Of a stretch of DNA of 23,705 bases, positions 9,801 through 15,812 are shown in pieces. Every line of letters starts with the position of its first letter. Positions within the stretch are counted from its first letter, which is position 1. The position numbers and the translations under genes were made by a program. This DNA comes from Oscillospiraceae bacterium (GTDB taxonomy: Bacteria; Bacillota; Clostridia; Oscillospirales; Oscillospiraceae): the NCBI GenBank assembly GCA_020025515.1, contig JAHHRZ010000024.1, positions 1 through 23,705 of the forward strand. Reading direction: 5' to 3'. Under the pieces are notes generated by a model that searched no databases, was not told where the DNA came from, and saw only the letters and a program-made list of their open reading frames with translations.

Positions 9801-10017
9801 CCAGAAGGGGTTCCTGATCCAACTCTACAAGAAATACGACTTCATCGTCGCTGCCGTGTGTTTCCTGTTGGAAAGTGCTGCGGTCTAACAGCTGCTGAAT
9901 GGTCTCGTAATCGGGTTCTTCCTTTGCGAGAACAGTTTGTCCCAGTACCGGAACCATGGGAATGACCATAGCCAGCACCAAGAGCAGGGATAGTATGCGC
10001 TTCCATTTGTGTTGCAT
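3853..10017 (-). CDS. Giant secreted S8 (subtilisin/lactocepin-like) serine protease with PA, Ig-like, glycine-rich solenoid, FIVAR and SLH domains
   Basis: Predicted cell-surface protease of 2054 residues. The signal peptide (about 1-31, ending VLA) follows the start at 10017, which has GAGGAGG 10 nt upstream. An upstream in-frame ATG at 10098 is rejected because it lies in the -35 box. A propeptide (about 60-150) precedes the S8 domain: Asp193 (DTGLD), His260 (SHGTHVAG), oxyanion Asn354 (AAGND) and Ser578 (GTSMACPH). A PA domain (about 430-525) is inserted between Asn354 and Ser578, as in lactocepin and C5a peptidase. An Fn3-like region follows, then a Big_2-like Ig domain (about 1056-1142), a repeat solenoid (1274-1508), three FIVAR-like helical repeats (about 1665-1864, with YTADSW) and three SLH modules (about 1871-2054), which should anchor it to cell-wall polymer. 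The catalytic set is complete. The substrate is unknown. It has its own promoter and terminator. Confidence 0.95.
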   Translation of the reverse strand: MQHKWKRILSLLLVLAMVIPMVPVLGQTVLAKEEPDYETIQQLLDRSTFQQETHGSDDEVVFLVELDQEPLLDTVPQGQTLMQYMESRKGTLRLNAMQENQSVMAAKIENENLEITNTYTYAFNGFAVEGTYKDREALESMDGVKQVVVAGRYELPQPQAAQEPVITSGSMINSDSANEEGYTGKGTVVAILDTGLDIQHPAFAGSVESAAFTKEFVAQKVAEGSLPSGATAENLYKSNKIPFAYDYADKDTDVSDANSHGTHVAGTVGANSDKLRGVAPDAQLVIMKVFSDKNAGAGDQDILAALEDCVVLGVDAANMSLGTPCGFTNDGALINSVYDRVKKAGVNLMVAAGNDQSAAYRNLMGTDLALAGNPDYGIVGAPSTYDAALSVASVNELMASMTSFLLGDQKILYADSAEDTSKMFYSLEGTYEYVCVSGVGNVNDFAKFDVKGKIAVVERGEIAFTEKEQNAKNAGAVGLVVYDNVDGPLFRMQLGGLLPAASVTKASGKLLRDAAAKSIDISQKHCGPVENPEGGLMSDFSSIGVAPDLTLKPEITAPGGNVYSTLPGGQYGEMSGTSMACPHMAGAAAVMQQYADQAFAGKTEVEKRAIINNLLMSTAVPVKDRDGVAYTPRKQGAGLTNVYNAIHSGAYLTVNGQERPKAELKDNAEGSFSFTFTVENFSDTEKTYTLGAMPLVAKVETVNGHDCISDYSRLLSKDEFTVTFSKDTVTVPAHSNASVEVTMALTQAGKDALKVFPNGIYLDGFITLTAPEGGVDLGLPYLGYYGDWGKAPIFDASSYDNNGKDAFLSPSFLAMMDYNGSGRPLGFNIVTEKYHADKIAYGSHSANYYLITPMLGLLRAPKELTYSAYANNDPETSVYSYTKNNAMKSFFYAQGNFIVSDFVSWENAWQPITGNEQDGYDYLPDGSYTYTVTGRIDGTDATQSTSFQVEIDNEAPHVVKTTYTVEDGTPYVTIDVQDNHYVMAAQLVDEESQKPLSEIIPVEEEERGAVTSLKFDMTQIQEQGIKICRVMVYDYAMNSFTSDMISTDSQDIEAQKVQINNYSITARTDSADLEVQAFVYPENAVDTSLTWHSTNEEVVKIVSVSEDTHTATISFEGVGRCDVVATAKNGVSGTADVTVTALMMDWPEDNVIRKNGTYQIPANLNKTVTITDEAHDVWLVGDAANSSSAPYSNLTIDSKNDNLHLAIQDLHTTNNSGSAIVFTGTGNTLKLVGDNTMTAHEYLSKAMISVAPGVELSIEGSGTLHLNSEAYCDGAGIGGNAGKGSGKITVNGGNFDINSTGGGAAIGAGANNADTEIVINNGTFDMDMPLRGEVISNLSNSGAAIGSGYYANNGTTKITINNGSFTGFTQVNSAIIGTGHNSHKPASLVLEINDGTFDLTTGKKDENMLTGGACIGAGTPQGSEYLSADITINGGKILATSKSDAAAIGGGAGSPAGNIYLNGGTITAISQSKGDAIGKGAFGQDGNIRINGGSVKAVSNGTGAAFGDATLVNVDSDPVYLVNIPCANAKRVTVNGQDWKVPANHPDDDQLYLWLPAAEHAYEVTVEGDKPVTYEVMVNADGTPEISTFYSVTCTLEHMTSDAPATVKGGTTLTIKLTPDEGYSLPESMEVTMGGEAVDAYADGVVTIESVSGDVMIHGSAIQQSDKTKLNELLAKELKEEDYTADSWAQYQAARKEAQAVADNPAAAQADVDAAVKALEEAEAKLVLRGNKAELKKAIAKAEALKQDQYTADSWAKVAEALEKAKAVDANENAVQSQVDEATAALEEAIKGLLPNTDKTQLKKDIASVELTMSRLCEDVLDAALWAKAEKALAEAKAVDADVTAGQDAVDAADRALMDAFQLLMKDPVCDMYQDVPETSWFYDSVDFVTRYGMMDGIAEHRFGPASNLTRGQLVTILYRLEGSPAVSGDMPFTDVASDRFYSDAVLWAYETKLTDGIGNGLFAPASKLTRQQLVTFMMRYAEMHNVDTSKRADLSGYADHDKVMDFANEAMQWAVAEKLVEGVSDSRLAPASTATRSQGAAILARLCVQILWK
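5494..6198 (-). repeat. Seven to eight tandem glycine-rich repeats inside the SLH-subtilase
   Basis: Protein residues 1274-1508 consist of roughly 28-39-residue units of the form GAAIGxG, a variable stretch, then I-x-INGG-x-(I/F). Examples are GAGIGGNAGKGSGKITVNGG, GAAIGSGYYANNGTTKITIN and GDAIGKGAFGQDGNIRINGG. Seven units are complete and an eighth is partial. The pattern suggests a right-handed beta-helix or carbohydrate-binding solenoid. Unit sequences differ, so this is an old protein repeat, not a recent DNA duplication. Confidence 0.8.
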
Positions 10018-10069
10018 TTTTTCTTTTCCTCCTCGTTTTTGTTGTGCACATGGGATATTGCACATAAAC

Positions 10070-10098
10070 ATTGTAAATTGCGAGTCAAACTTTGTCAA
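10070..10098 (-). promoter_or_regulatory. Sigma-A promoter of the SLH-subtilase gene
   Basis: On the minus strand, -35 TTGACA (10093-10098), a 17-bp spacer and -10 TACAAT (10070-10075). The predicted start site is near 10063, about 45 nt upstream of the chosen ATG. Confidence 0.85.
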
Positions 10099-10437
10099 TA
10101 CTAGATAAAGTGTTATTTATGCATTGGTGAGCAATGATAAAAAAGCAGAAGAGCACATAGAAACGAGATGCTGTTTTTTATGCACAATGTTTAATCATCG
10201 ACAGTAAACGAAAAGAATAGACATATAAATGCATAATCTGACATAATATTAAGATGTATAAACTTGATGAATAATGCAATACAATCGGTGCTGCGTGCCA
10301 TTCTGCGCCAATGCCTGGGTGAGGAAAAACAAATGATGTTTGTACTATTTTACTGTAGAAAATTTCTTGTAAATGTCGTATACTGAAGAGGTTGGGCTTT
10401 GGAAAACGGAAGAAAACAGATACAGGAGGAATCCAAT
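10099..10437. other. Divergent intergenic region between the protease and reductase genes
   Basis: AT-rich, 339 bp. Apart from a weak plus-strand promoter near its right end I see no gene, clear hairpin or riboswitch. A minus-strand ORF of 91 codons (10178-10453) has no ribosome binding site and overlaps the reductase start. Confidence 0.5.
10356..10384 (+). promoter_or_regulatory. Possible promoter of the aldo/keto reductase gene
   Basis: -10 TATACT (10379-10384) lies 17 bp from a poor -35, TAGAAA (10356-10361). Only the -10 is convincing. Confidence 0.4.
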
Positions 10438-11445
10438 ATGGAATACAATGCACTGGGAAAAACCGGACTGAACATTTCCCGCCTTGGATTTGGCGGCATT
10501 CCCATTCAGCGCATCGAAGGCGATGAAGTCAGACCTCTCATGCAGCGGCTTTTGGATCACGGCGTCAACTACATCGATACGGCCCGGGGCTACACCGTCA
10601 GCGAGGTCTATCTGGGCCAGGCTCTGGAAGGAATCCGGGACAAGTTTATTCTGGCAACCAAGAGCATGTCCCGGGATAAAGAACATATGGCACAGGACAT
10701 TGAAACCAGCCTTTCCAACCTGCGCACAGATTATATTGACTTATATCAGGTCCATAACCCCAATGTGCAGCAGTTTCAGCAGGTCATAGCCCCCGGCGGC
10801 GCACTGGAGGCACTCAAAGAGGCCAAGGCCGCAGGCAAGATCGGCCACATTGGTGTGACGGCCCACTCTCTGGAGGTGTTTGCCGCTGCCTTGGAACAGG
10901 ACTGGGTGGAAACCATTATGTTCCCCTATAACATTGTTGAGACCCAGGGCGAAGCCCTGATGGAAAAATGCAGAGAAAAACAGATCGGTGTTGTGGTCAT
11001 GAAGCCTCTGGCCGGCGGTGCGCTGGAAGACGCTACCCTTGCCATGCGGTTCGTGAACCAGAATCCTGCTGTCAGCGTGGTGATTCCCGGCATGGCCACC
11101 TTGGAGGAGATCGAGCAGAATGTACAGGCCATGGAAATGGCGGAGCCTCTTACCCCGGAGGAAGAGGCCAAAATGGAGCAGATCCGGGATACTCTGGGGC
11201 ATCAGTTCTGCCGCCGCTGTAACTATTGCGCCCCCTGCACGGTGGGAATTCAGATTCCCAATGTGTTTTTGATGGAGGGCTATCTGACCCGGTACGGTTT
11301 GGAGGGCTGGGCCAGAACCCGCTATGATGCCATGGAAAAGAAGGCCTCCGACTGTGTGGAATGTGGTGCCTGCGAAACACGCTGCCCCTATCAGCTCCCC
11401 ATTCGGGAAATGCTCAAAAAGGCTGCGGCCTCCTTTGGTAACTAA
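10438..11445 (+). CDS. Aldo/keto reductase with two C-terminal cysteine (Fe-S) motifs
   Basis: NAD(P)H-dependent oxidoreductase of 335 residues with an AKR (TIM-barrel) domain at about 1-245. The catalytic tetrad is intact: Asp47, Tyr52 (DTARGY), Lys75 (ATKS) and His106 (YQVHNPN). The C-terminus adds CxxCxxCxxC (C258, C261, C264, C267) and a ferredoxin-type CxxCxxCxxxCP (C306, C309, C312, C316). Clostridial AKRs of this type are annotated as 4Fe-4S aldo/keto reductases; the physiological substrate is not known. The ATG at 10438 is preferred over 10399 because AGGAGG (10424-10429) lies 8 nt before it. It is monocistronic and convergent with folC across a shared terminator. Confidence 0.93.
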   Translation: MEYNALGKTGLNISRLGFGGIPIQRIEGDEVRPLMQRLLDHGVNYIDTARGYTVSEVYLGQALEGIRDKFILATKSMSRDKEHMAQDIETSLSNLRTDYIDLYQVHNPNVQQFQQVIAPGGALEALKEAKAAGKIGHIGVTAHSLEVFAAALEQDWVETIMFPYNIVETQGEALMEKCREKQIGVVVMKPLAGGALEDATLAMRFVNQNPAVSVVIPGMATLEEIEQNVQAMEMAEPLTPEEEAKMEQIRDTLGHQFCRRCNYCAPCTVGIQIPNVFLMEGYLTRYGLEGWARTRYDAMEKKASDCVECGACETRCPYQLPIREMLKKAAASFGN

Positions 11446-11452
11446 TCAACAT

Positions 11453-11496
11453 AAAAAAATGCTGCCCTGCTTGCTCAGCGGGACAGCATTTTTTAT
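11453..11496. terminator. Bidirectional terminator between the reductase gene and folC
   Basis: A 13-bp stem with one mismatch and one G-T pair (11458-11470 with 11478-11490) and a 7-nt loop. It is flanked by A7 on the left and T6 on the right, so it can terminate both converging genes. Confidence 0.9.
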
Positions 11497-11497
11497 A

Positions 11498-12769
11498 TTA
11501 TTTTCCGTTTAGAATGATTTTTCTCACATCACCTATCAGATACAGGCTTCCAAAAGCCAGAACCAGTCCTTCAGGGCCTGCCTGTTCCAAGGCCAGGGCC
11601 ACGCCGTCTGCCACACTGTCGCAAGCGGTGACCGGCTTTCCCAATGGAGTGAGAACGGCCTTTAATTCCTGGGCCTTCATAGCCCGTGGATTATCGGGAG
11701 TGACGGTAATAAACCGGCTGACCAAAGGCGCCATGGTAGCATACATCTGAGTATAGTCCTTGTCTGCCATGACACCGGTGAGGGCGGTAATATCACGACC
11801 GGCCAGATAATCTCGGACATTCTGGGCCAGAGCCTCCAGACACTGGGGATTATGACCCCCATCCACGATGAAATCGGGATTGCGCTGCAAAAGCTCAAAC
11901 CGGCCGGGCCAGGTCACATCACGCAGACCGTCCCGCACATTGTCATCGGAAATGTTCCAGCCTTTTTCCCGGAGACAGTCCACGGTGGTGAGCACCACAG
12001 CGGCGTTGCGGAGCTGGTGGGCGCCCAGCAGGGGAAGTTCCAGATCCTTCCAGGGACCATAGTGGAAGGTCTGCCCGGCAAAGCTTCTGGTGAGAGGCAC
12101 AATGGCGTCAAAATCTGCCTTTTTAAGAGGAGCGCCTGCCTGTTTGCAGGCAGTTTCAAAAACGGCCTCCACAGAGGCAGGGCCGCGATACAAAGCCACC
12201 ATAGAACCGGGCTTGATAATACCGGACTTGGTCTGCGCTATTTTTTCCAGCGTATCGCCCAAAACCTCCACATGATCCAGACCGATGTTGCAGATCACCG
12301 CAACCTCAGGGGCCTCAATTACATTGGTGGAGTCCCAGGAACCGCCCATTCCTACTTCCAGACAGACAATGTCGCAATGATGCCGGTAGAAATATTCCAT
12401 GGCAATGACGGTGACCAGCTCGAATTCCGTGGGATGCTCCGCCATGGCCTCGGCATGGGGCTTTACATATGCGGTGATTTCTGCCAGCTCTTCATCGGAA
12501 ATATCCAGACCATTCACATTCATCCGCTCATTGAACCGGAACAGGAAGGGGGAAGTATACAGACCGGTGCAGTAACCGGCTTTTCTCAGGATGGAGGCCA
12601 GCATGGAGGCGGTAGAGCCTTTGCCGTTGGTGCCGGCGATGTGAATGAATTTCAGCCGCTTTTCCGGGTTGCCGATCCGGGCCAAAAGTTCCTGCGTGCG
12701 GCCCAGGCCTGGAACGGTGCCTTTCCAGCAGACGGAGTGGATATAGGACAGTGCCTCTTGTACAGTCAT
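11498..12769 (-). CDS. folC: Bifunctional folylpolyglutamate synthase / dihydrofolate synthase
   Basis: ATP-dependent Mur-ligase-like enzyme of 423 residues that adds glutamates to folates, retaining them in the cell; many bacterial members also make dihydrofolate from dihydropteroate. The P-loop GTNGKGS is at 46-52 after HIA, followed by GLYTSPFL. ECLEVGMGG-type sequence appears as CLEVGMGGSWDSTN, and the C-terminal domain has DGGHNPQ. Length is normal. The start at 12769 has AAAGGAAG about 8 nt upstream. It lies 18 bp after folT and is therefore co-transcribed with it downstream of the THF riboswitch. Whether it has the dihydrofolate synthase activity cannot be decided here. Confidence 0.96.
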   Translation of the reverse strand: MTVQEALSYIHSVCWKGTVPGLGRTQELLARIGNPEKRLKFIHIAGTNGKGSTASMLASILRKAGYCTGLYTSPFLFRFNERMNVNGLDISDEELAEITAYVKPHAEAMAEHPTEFELVTVIAMEYFYRHHCDIVCLEVGMGGSWDSTNVIEAPEVAVICNIGLDHVEVLGDTLEKIAQTKSGIIKPGSMVALYRGPASVEAVFETACKQAGAPLKKADFDAIVPLTRSFAGQTFHYGPWKDLELPLLGAHQLRNAAVVLTTVDCLREKGWNISDDNVRDGLRDVTWPGRFELLQRNPDFIVDGGHNPQCLEALAQNVRDYLAGRDITALTGVMADKDYTQMYATMAPLVSRFITVTPDNPRAMKAQELKAVLTPLGKPVTACDSVADGVALALEQAGPEGLVLAFGSLYLIGDVRKIILNGK

Positions 12770-12787
12770 GTTGATGCTTCCTTTATG

Positions 12788-13354
12788 TTAAAGTTTTGCG
12801 GCGCGGAAAATGCCGCTCTTTTGCAGAAAATAAACGATCACAACATCCAGAACATAGGTGACGGCGAACTGGATGCTTCTGGTGCTCAGAAAACCCACCC
12901 AGGACAGAAACAGCGTTTCGGCCTTTCCGTAGACAGCGGCCAGGGTAAAGCTCTGCCACAAGACGGAGCCCAGCGCAACGGGAGCCAGAAATGCCACGGC
13001 GAGACGGAGAATGCTGGTCCGATTTTTGAGCCAGGGACCAAAGAGACCGCCGCAGATACCGTAGAGCATGGGGGGCAGGCAGAACAGGGGATTATAGCCA
13101 AAGGGGGTAAACAGGCAGCCGATAAAGTCAGCGGCAAAGCCTACCAGAGCACCCGCTATGGGGCCAAAGAACATACCTGACAAAAAGATGGGGACGGCCT
13201 CAATGGAAAATCGGGTGAAGTCATTAGGCATGGGAATGATAAACCGGGCCAGCACCACGGACAGAGCGCAAAGCATGGCGCAAATGGTGATGGTTTTGGT
13301 TCGCAGAAGGGAACGGGGGTGGCTGGTTGTCACAGTGTCTTGCGTTTTGGACAT
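12788..13354 (-). CDS. folT: Folate-specific ECF transporter S component
   Basis: Integral membrane substrate-binding subunit of 188 residues with about six hydrophobic segments. It would pair with the shared EcfAA'T energising module, encoded elsewhere, to import folates. The TRFSIEAVPIFLSGMFFGP and GFAADFIGCLFTPFGYNP regions match the folate-family S components. The ATG at 13354 is preceded by AGGAGG (13363-13368) at 8 nt; this Shine-Dalgarno can be hidden in a hairpin. It is the first gene of the folT-folC operon behind a THF riboswitch, and this context independently supports folate as substrate. Confidence 0.93.
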   Translation of the reverse strand: MSKTQDTVTTSHPRSLLRTKTITICAMLCALSVVLARFIIPMPNDFTRFSIEAVPIFLSGMFFGPIAGALVGFAADFIGCLFTPFGYNPLFCLPPMLYGICGGLFGPWLKNRTSILRLAVAFLAPVALGSVLWQSFTLAAVYGKAETLFLSWVGFLSTRSIQFAVTYVLDVVIVYFLQKSGIFRAAKL

Positions 13355-13362
13355 AAAAAAGT

Positions 13363-13384
13363 CCTCCTTTCAAAATGGAGGAGG
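13363..13384 (-). promoter_or_regulatory. Shine-Dalgarno-sequestering hairpin of folT (candidate riboswitch expression platform)
   Basis: In the leader, CCUCCU (13379-13384) can pair fully with the folT Shine-Dalgarno AGGAGG (13363-13368) across a 10-nt loop. A T6 run (13355-13360) lies between the Shine-Dalgarno and the ATG, so the same hairpin could also act as a weak terminator. How it couples to the aptamer is inference. Confidence 0.6.
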
Positions 13385-13447
13385 TTAGAGGGGGAATATG
13401 CACTTTCCAGCTGTCATGCCCCCGTTTGCACCAAATCAGCGCAGTGG

Positions 13448-13484
13448 GACCAGATAACAGGGCGGCTCAATCCCTATCATGGTC
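13448..13484 (-). other. Long hairpin in the folT leader
   Basis: GACCAGATAACAGGG (13448-13462) pairs with CCCTATCATGGTC (13472-13484) with small bulges. It lies between the riboswitch aptamer and the Shine-Dalgarno hairpin and may be part of the switching structure. Confidence 0.5.
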
Positions 13485-13507
13485 AGGCATCCGGCTCAGG
13501 CGGTTGC

Positions 13508-13584
13508 GGAGAACATACCGCGGGGCAAAGCCCCTTCGCCCGTCGGCAACCTCCCATCCGAACGGTACTTAACGCACACTCTCC
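13508..13584 (-). promoter_or_regulatory. Tetrahydrofolate (THF) riboswitch aptamer upstream of folT-folC
   Basis: Read on the minus strand, the segment opens with GGAGAG (P1 5' arm) and closes with UUCUCC (P1 3' arm). Between them are the conserved GCGUUAAGU, then GGAUGGGAGGUUGCCG, then GGGCGAA, a GGGGCUUUGCCCC hairpin and GCGGU. These elements and their order match the THF riboswitch class known upstream of folT in Firmicutes. The location directly before folT-folC fits. It would reduce expression when reduced folates are plentiful. The assignment rests on remembered consensus. Confidence 0.9.
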
Positions 13585-13610
13585 TACTCCCTGCGACGCT
13601 GGACAGTTGT

Positions 13611-13639
13611 ATAGTACCAGTTTTTTCGGAAGAACGCAA
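13611..13639 (-). promoter_or_regulatory. Possible promoter of the folT-folC leader
   Basis: On the minus strand, -35 TTGCGT (13634-13639), a 17-bp spacer and -10 TACTAT (13611-13616), about 27 bp before the riboswitch. Both boxes are weak, but position is right. Confidence 0.4.
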
Positions 13640-13694
13640 TAGGAAAAGAGAAGATTCTCCTGTTTTTTCTGCACAATCAAGGAGTTAAACAAAA

Positions 13695-13739
13695 TAGAAG
13701 AAATTCCCTGCCTGATTTTTGGGGAATTCAGGCAGGGAA
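13695..13739 (-). terminator. Terminator of the alpha-galactosidase gene
   Basis: A 12-bp perfect stem (13704-13715 with 13728-13739) is followed on the minus strand by a T-rich tract. It begins 7 bp after the stop codon. Confidence 0.8.
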
Positions 13740-13745
13740 GAGGCA

Positions 13746-15071
13746 CTATTGATACATTGCCATATAGGGGCCGTGGGCCTCAATCAGCTCGTCTACCATA
13801 GCGGCGATGTGGTCGATGGACAGTTCCGCGGCGGTGTGAGGGTCCAGCATGGCTGCCCGTACGATATCCTCCCGCTTCCTGGTTCGGGCGGCCTCCATGG
13901 TGAGAAGCTGCACATTGATGTTGGTCATGTTCATGGCCGCCAGAATGGGAGGCAGGCTTCCCACATAGGTGGGGTGAATTCCGGAACCATCCACCAGACA
14001 GGGAACTTCCACACAGGCTTTCTGAGGGAAATCTTCAATCAGATGCCCGGTGTTCAGCACATTTCCGCCGATGGAAATGGGATGGTTGGTAATCATGGCC
14101 TCCATGATGTGGGAGGCGTACTCGGAGGTGCGCTGGTGGGTCAGGTGGGCATCGGAAAGAAGATTGGCGCTGTCATCCTTCCAGCCTTTGATTTGCTTGA
14201 TGCAGCGGCGGGGGTATTCGTCCAGGGGGATCTGGAACCGTTCGATCAGTTCGGGATAGTGGGACTTCAAATAGAAGGGATTATATTCTGCGTTGTGCTC
14301 GCTGGATTCGGTGCAGTAATAGCCCAGCTTGTCGATGTAATCAAAGCGAACCATATTGTCGTGCTTCTGTGTGGCATTTTTCTCCTTGGCCCGGCGGCGG
14401 ATTTCGGGGTAGAGGTCATTTCCCTCTCGGTCCGTAATGGACAGGAGCCACGCCATGTGGTTGATCCCTGCAATCAGTTCCCGGCGGCCCTCCAGCTTGT
14501 CTTCCATACCCAGCTGCTGCAAAAGCTGCTCGCTGCAAACCTGTACGCTGTGGCACAGACCCACCATGTGAATACCGGTGTTTTGCAGAATATAACCGGT
14601 GAGCATGGCCATAGGATTGGTATAGTTGAGAAGCCAGGCATCGGGACAGACCTCTTCCATATCCCGGGCGAAGTCCTCCATCACGGGGATGGTTCGCAGG
14701 GCACGCATAATGCCGCCAATGCCCAGGGTGTCCCCAATGGTCTGACACAGACCGTACTTTTTAGGAATCTCAAAATCCAGGACGGTACAGGGCTCATAGC
14801 CGCCTACCTGAATGGCGTTTACCACAAATTGAGCACCTCGCAGGGCTTCTTTTCGATGTTCCACCCCCAGATAACACTGAATGAGGGCTCTGCTCTGGTT
14901 GACATTTCGGTTGATGGTTTCCAAAATCTGACGACTTTCCTCCAGACGCTGGGGATCGATGTCGTATAAGGCAATTTGACACTGCTGCAAAGCCGGGGTG
15001 GACATGACATCGCCCAGAACATTACGGGCAAAAACAGTGCTGCCTGCTCCTAAAAATGTGATTTTCAGCAT
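13746..15071 (-). CDS. melA: GH4 family alpha-galactosidase (MelA type)
   Basis: Cytoplasmic glycoside hydrolase of 441 residues, expected to need NAD+ and a divalent metal, as GH4 enzymes use a redox-assisted mechanism. The Rossmann motif GAGST is at 8-12, followed by DIDPQRLEES. QVGGYEPCTVLDFE and DTLGIGGIMRALRTIP align closely with E. coli MelA from memory. N149/N152 (LNYTNPMAM), Cys173 (GLCHS) and His205 (GINHMAW) are the substrate and metal positions. The start at 15071 has AGGAGG 7-8 nt upstream. No transporter or regulator gene adjoins it. Related GH4 members act on 6-phospho-glycosides or galacturonides, so exact substrate is moderately certain. Confidence 0.9.
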   Translation of the reverse strand: MLKITFLGAGSTVFARNVLGDVMSTPALQQCQIALYDIDPQRLEESRQILETINRNVNQSRALIQCYLGVEHRKEALRGAQFVVNAIQVGGYEPCTVLDFEIPKKYGLCQTIGDTLGIGGIMRALRTIPVMEDFARDMEEVCPDAWLLNYTNPMAMLTGYILQNTGIHMVGLCHSVQVCSEQLLQQLGMEDKLEGRRELIAGINHMAWLLSITDREGNDLYPEIRRRAKEKNATQKHDNMVRFDYIDKLGYYCTESSEHNAEYNPFYLKSHYPELIERFQIPLDEYPRRCIKQIKGWKDDSANLLSDAHLTHQRTSEYASHIMEAMITNHPISIGGNVLNTGHLIEDFPQKACVEVPCLVDGSGIHPTYVGSLPPILAAMNMTNINVQLLTMEAARTRKREDIVRAAMLDPHTAAELSIDHIAAMVDELIEAHGPYMAMYQ

Positions 15072-15201
15072 GGCGATTCCTCCTGTTGGAATTGGTTAAG
15101 GAAAAGATACCACAAGCCGTTCCCAATGGCAATCCCTGTATGGATAAAACAAAAAACTTTTTAGCAAAATCGAAGAGAATCATAACCAACACGCAATGAT
15201 G

Positions 15202-15229
15202 ATTATATATCACAGAATGATTATGAAAA
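15202..15229 (-). promoter_or_regulatory. Probable promoter of melA with an 18-bp-phased direct repeat
   Basis: On the minus strand, TATAAT (15202-15207) with a 16-bp spacer to TTTTCA (15224-15229). The octamer ATGATTAT occurs at 15199-15206 and 15217-15224 (plus-strand reading), overlapping the promoter; it may be a regulator site. Confidence 0.5.
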
Positions 15230-15234
15230 TGTTG

Positions 15235-15263
15235 TTGACAATCAAAATATATTGTAATAAAAT
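15235..15263 (+). promoter_or_regulatory. Promoter of the small-ORF cluster
   Basis: TTGACA (15235-15240), a 17-bp spacer and TAAAAT (15258-15263). It is back-to-back with the melA promoter and about 50 bp before the first small ORF. Confidence 0.8.
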
Positions 15264-15311
15264 AATAATTAGATAAAGCGAGTTAATTTATGACATGAAT
15301 GGAGATGGTTC

Positions 15312-15440
15312 TTGCACGAGTCAACAAAAAACAGTAATGCTTACGATAAATGGTTTTATGATTGGTTTACCCCTCGAAACTGGAAAGATAACACTCTGGC
15401 ATACTGGTTCTGGTCAGATCTGAATTCGGGGGACCATTAA
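15312..15440 (+). CDS. Tryptophan-rich 42-residue protein, function unknown
   Basis: The ORF starts at TTG (15312) with GGAG at 15301-15304, 7 nt upstream, and lies about 40 nt after the predicted transcription start. The product has five Trp plus several Phe and Tyr, including DKWFYDWFTPRNW and LAYWFWSD. It has no signal peptide and no net positive charge. It is followed after 41 bp by the zinc-ribbon gene, so the two may form an operon. It could equally be the remnant of a longer gene: the frame is open upstream only to a TGA a few codons before. I do not recognise a family. Confidence 0.45.
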   Translation: MHESTKNSNAYDKWFYDWFTPRNWKDNTLAYWFWSDLNSGDH

Positions 15441-15481
15441 CCTGGTGTTAAATCATACTCTTAATAGAAGGGGATTTTACT

Positions 15482-15736
15482 ATGAAGTGTCCTTATTGCA
15501 ACCAGCCTATGATATGTGGTAAATTATATAGCGCTGCTGAAAAGGGCGTGTATTGGTTACCAAATGATACAAGTATTGCTGAAATGAAGGGCTGGATTTT
15601 ACAGGAGAAAAAGATTCATTCTATCGGTGGTATTGTTTTAGATGATTTATATTCTGTTGGTTTCATTGCTAAAAACAGACCCGATAGTTTTTATTGCAAC
15701 ACATGTAATATCTTCTTGACAAAATACAGTCCCTAG
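15482..15736 (+). CDS. Small zinc-ribbon protein, DUF6487-like
   Basis: An 84-residue protein with cysteine pairs at both ends: C3/C6 (MKCPYC) and C72/C75 (YCNTCN), which would form one zinc site. The GVYWLP segment and overall layout resemble the small DUF6487 family (PF20097, from memory), whose function is unknown. The ATG at 15482 has AAGGGG about 9 nt upstream. It is AT-rich relative to flanking genes. No terminator is obvious after it. Confidence 0.75.
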   Translation: MKCPYCNQPMICGKLYSAAEKGVYWLPNDTSIAEMKGWILQEKKIHSIGGIVLDDLYSVGFIAKNRPDSFYCNTCNIFLTKYSP

Positions 15737-15812
15737 ATCTTCTAATAAACACACTTGAATGATTGAATATAATCAGTCATAATCCACTGTTTTCAAATGA
15801 AAGTCCCACTGG

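Noticed and set aside
4015..9888. Two very long plus-strand ORFs (4015-6984 and 7039-9888) antisense to the subtilase
   Set aside because: Their translations are low-complexity, rich in Gly, His, Ile and Val, and mirror the codon pattern of the real gene. They lack ribosome binding sites and domains.
10018..10098. N-terminal extension of the subtilase to an ATG at 10098
   Set aside because: That ATG lies within the -35 box of the promoter, and the signal peptide starts at 10017 behind a strong ribosome binding site.
13375..13688. Several short plus-strand ORFs before folT
   Set aside because: They overlap the riboswitch leader on the other strand and show no protein character or ribosome binding site.
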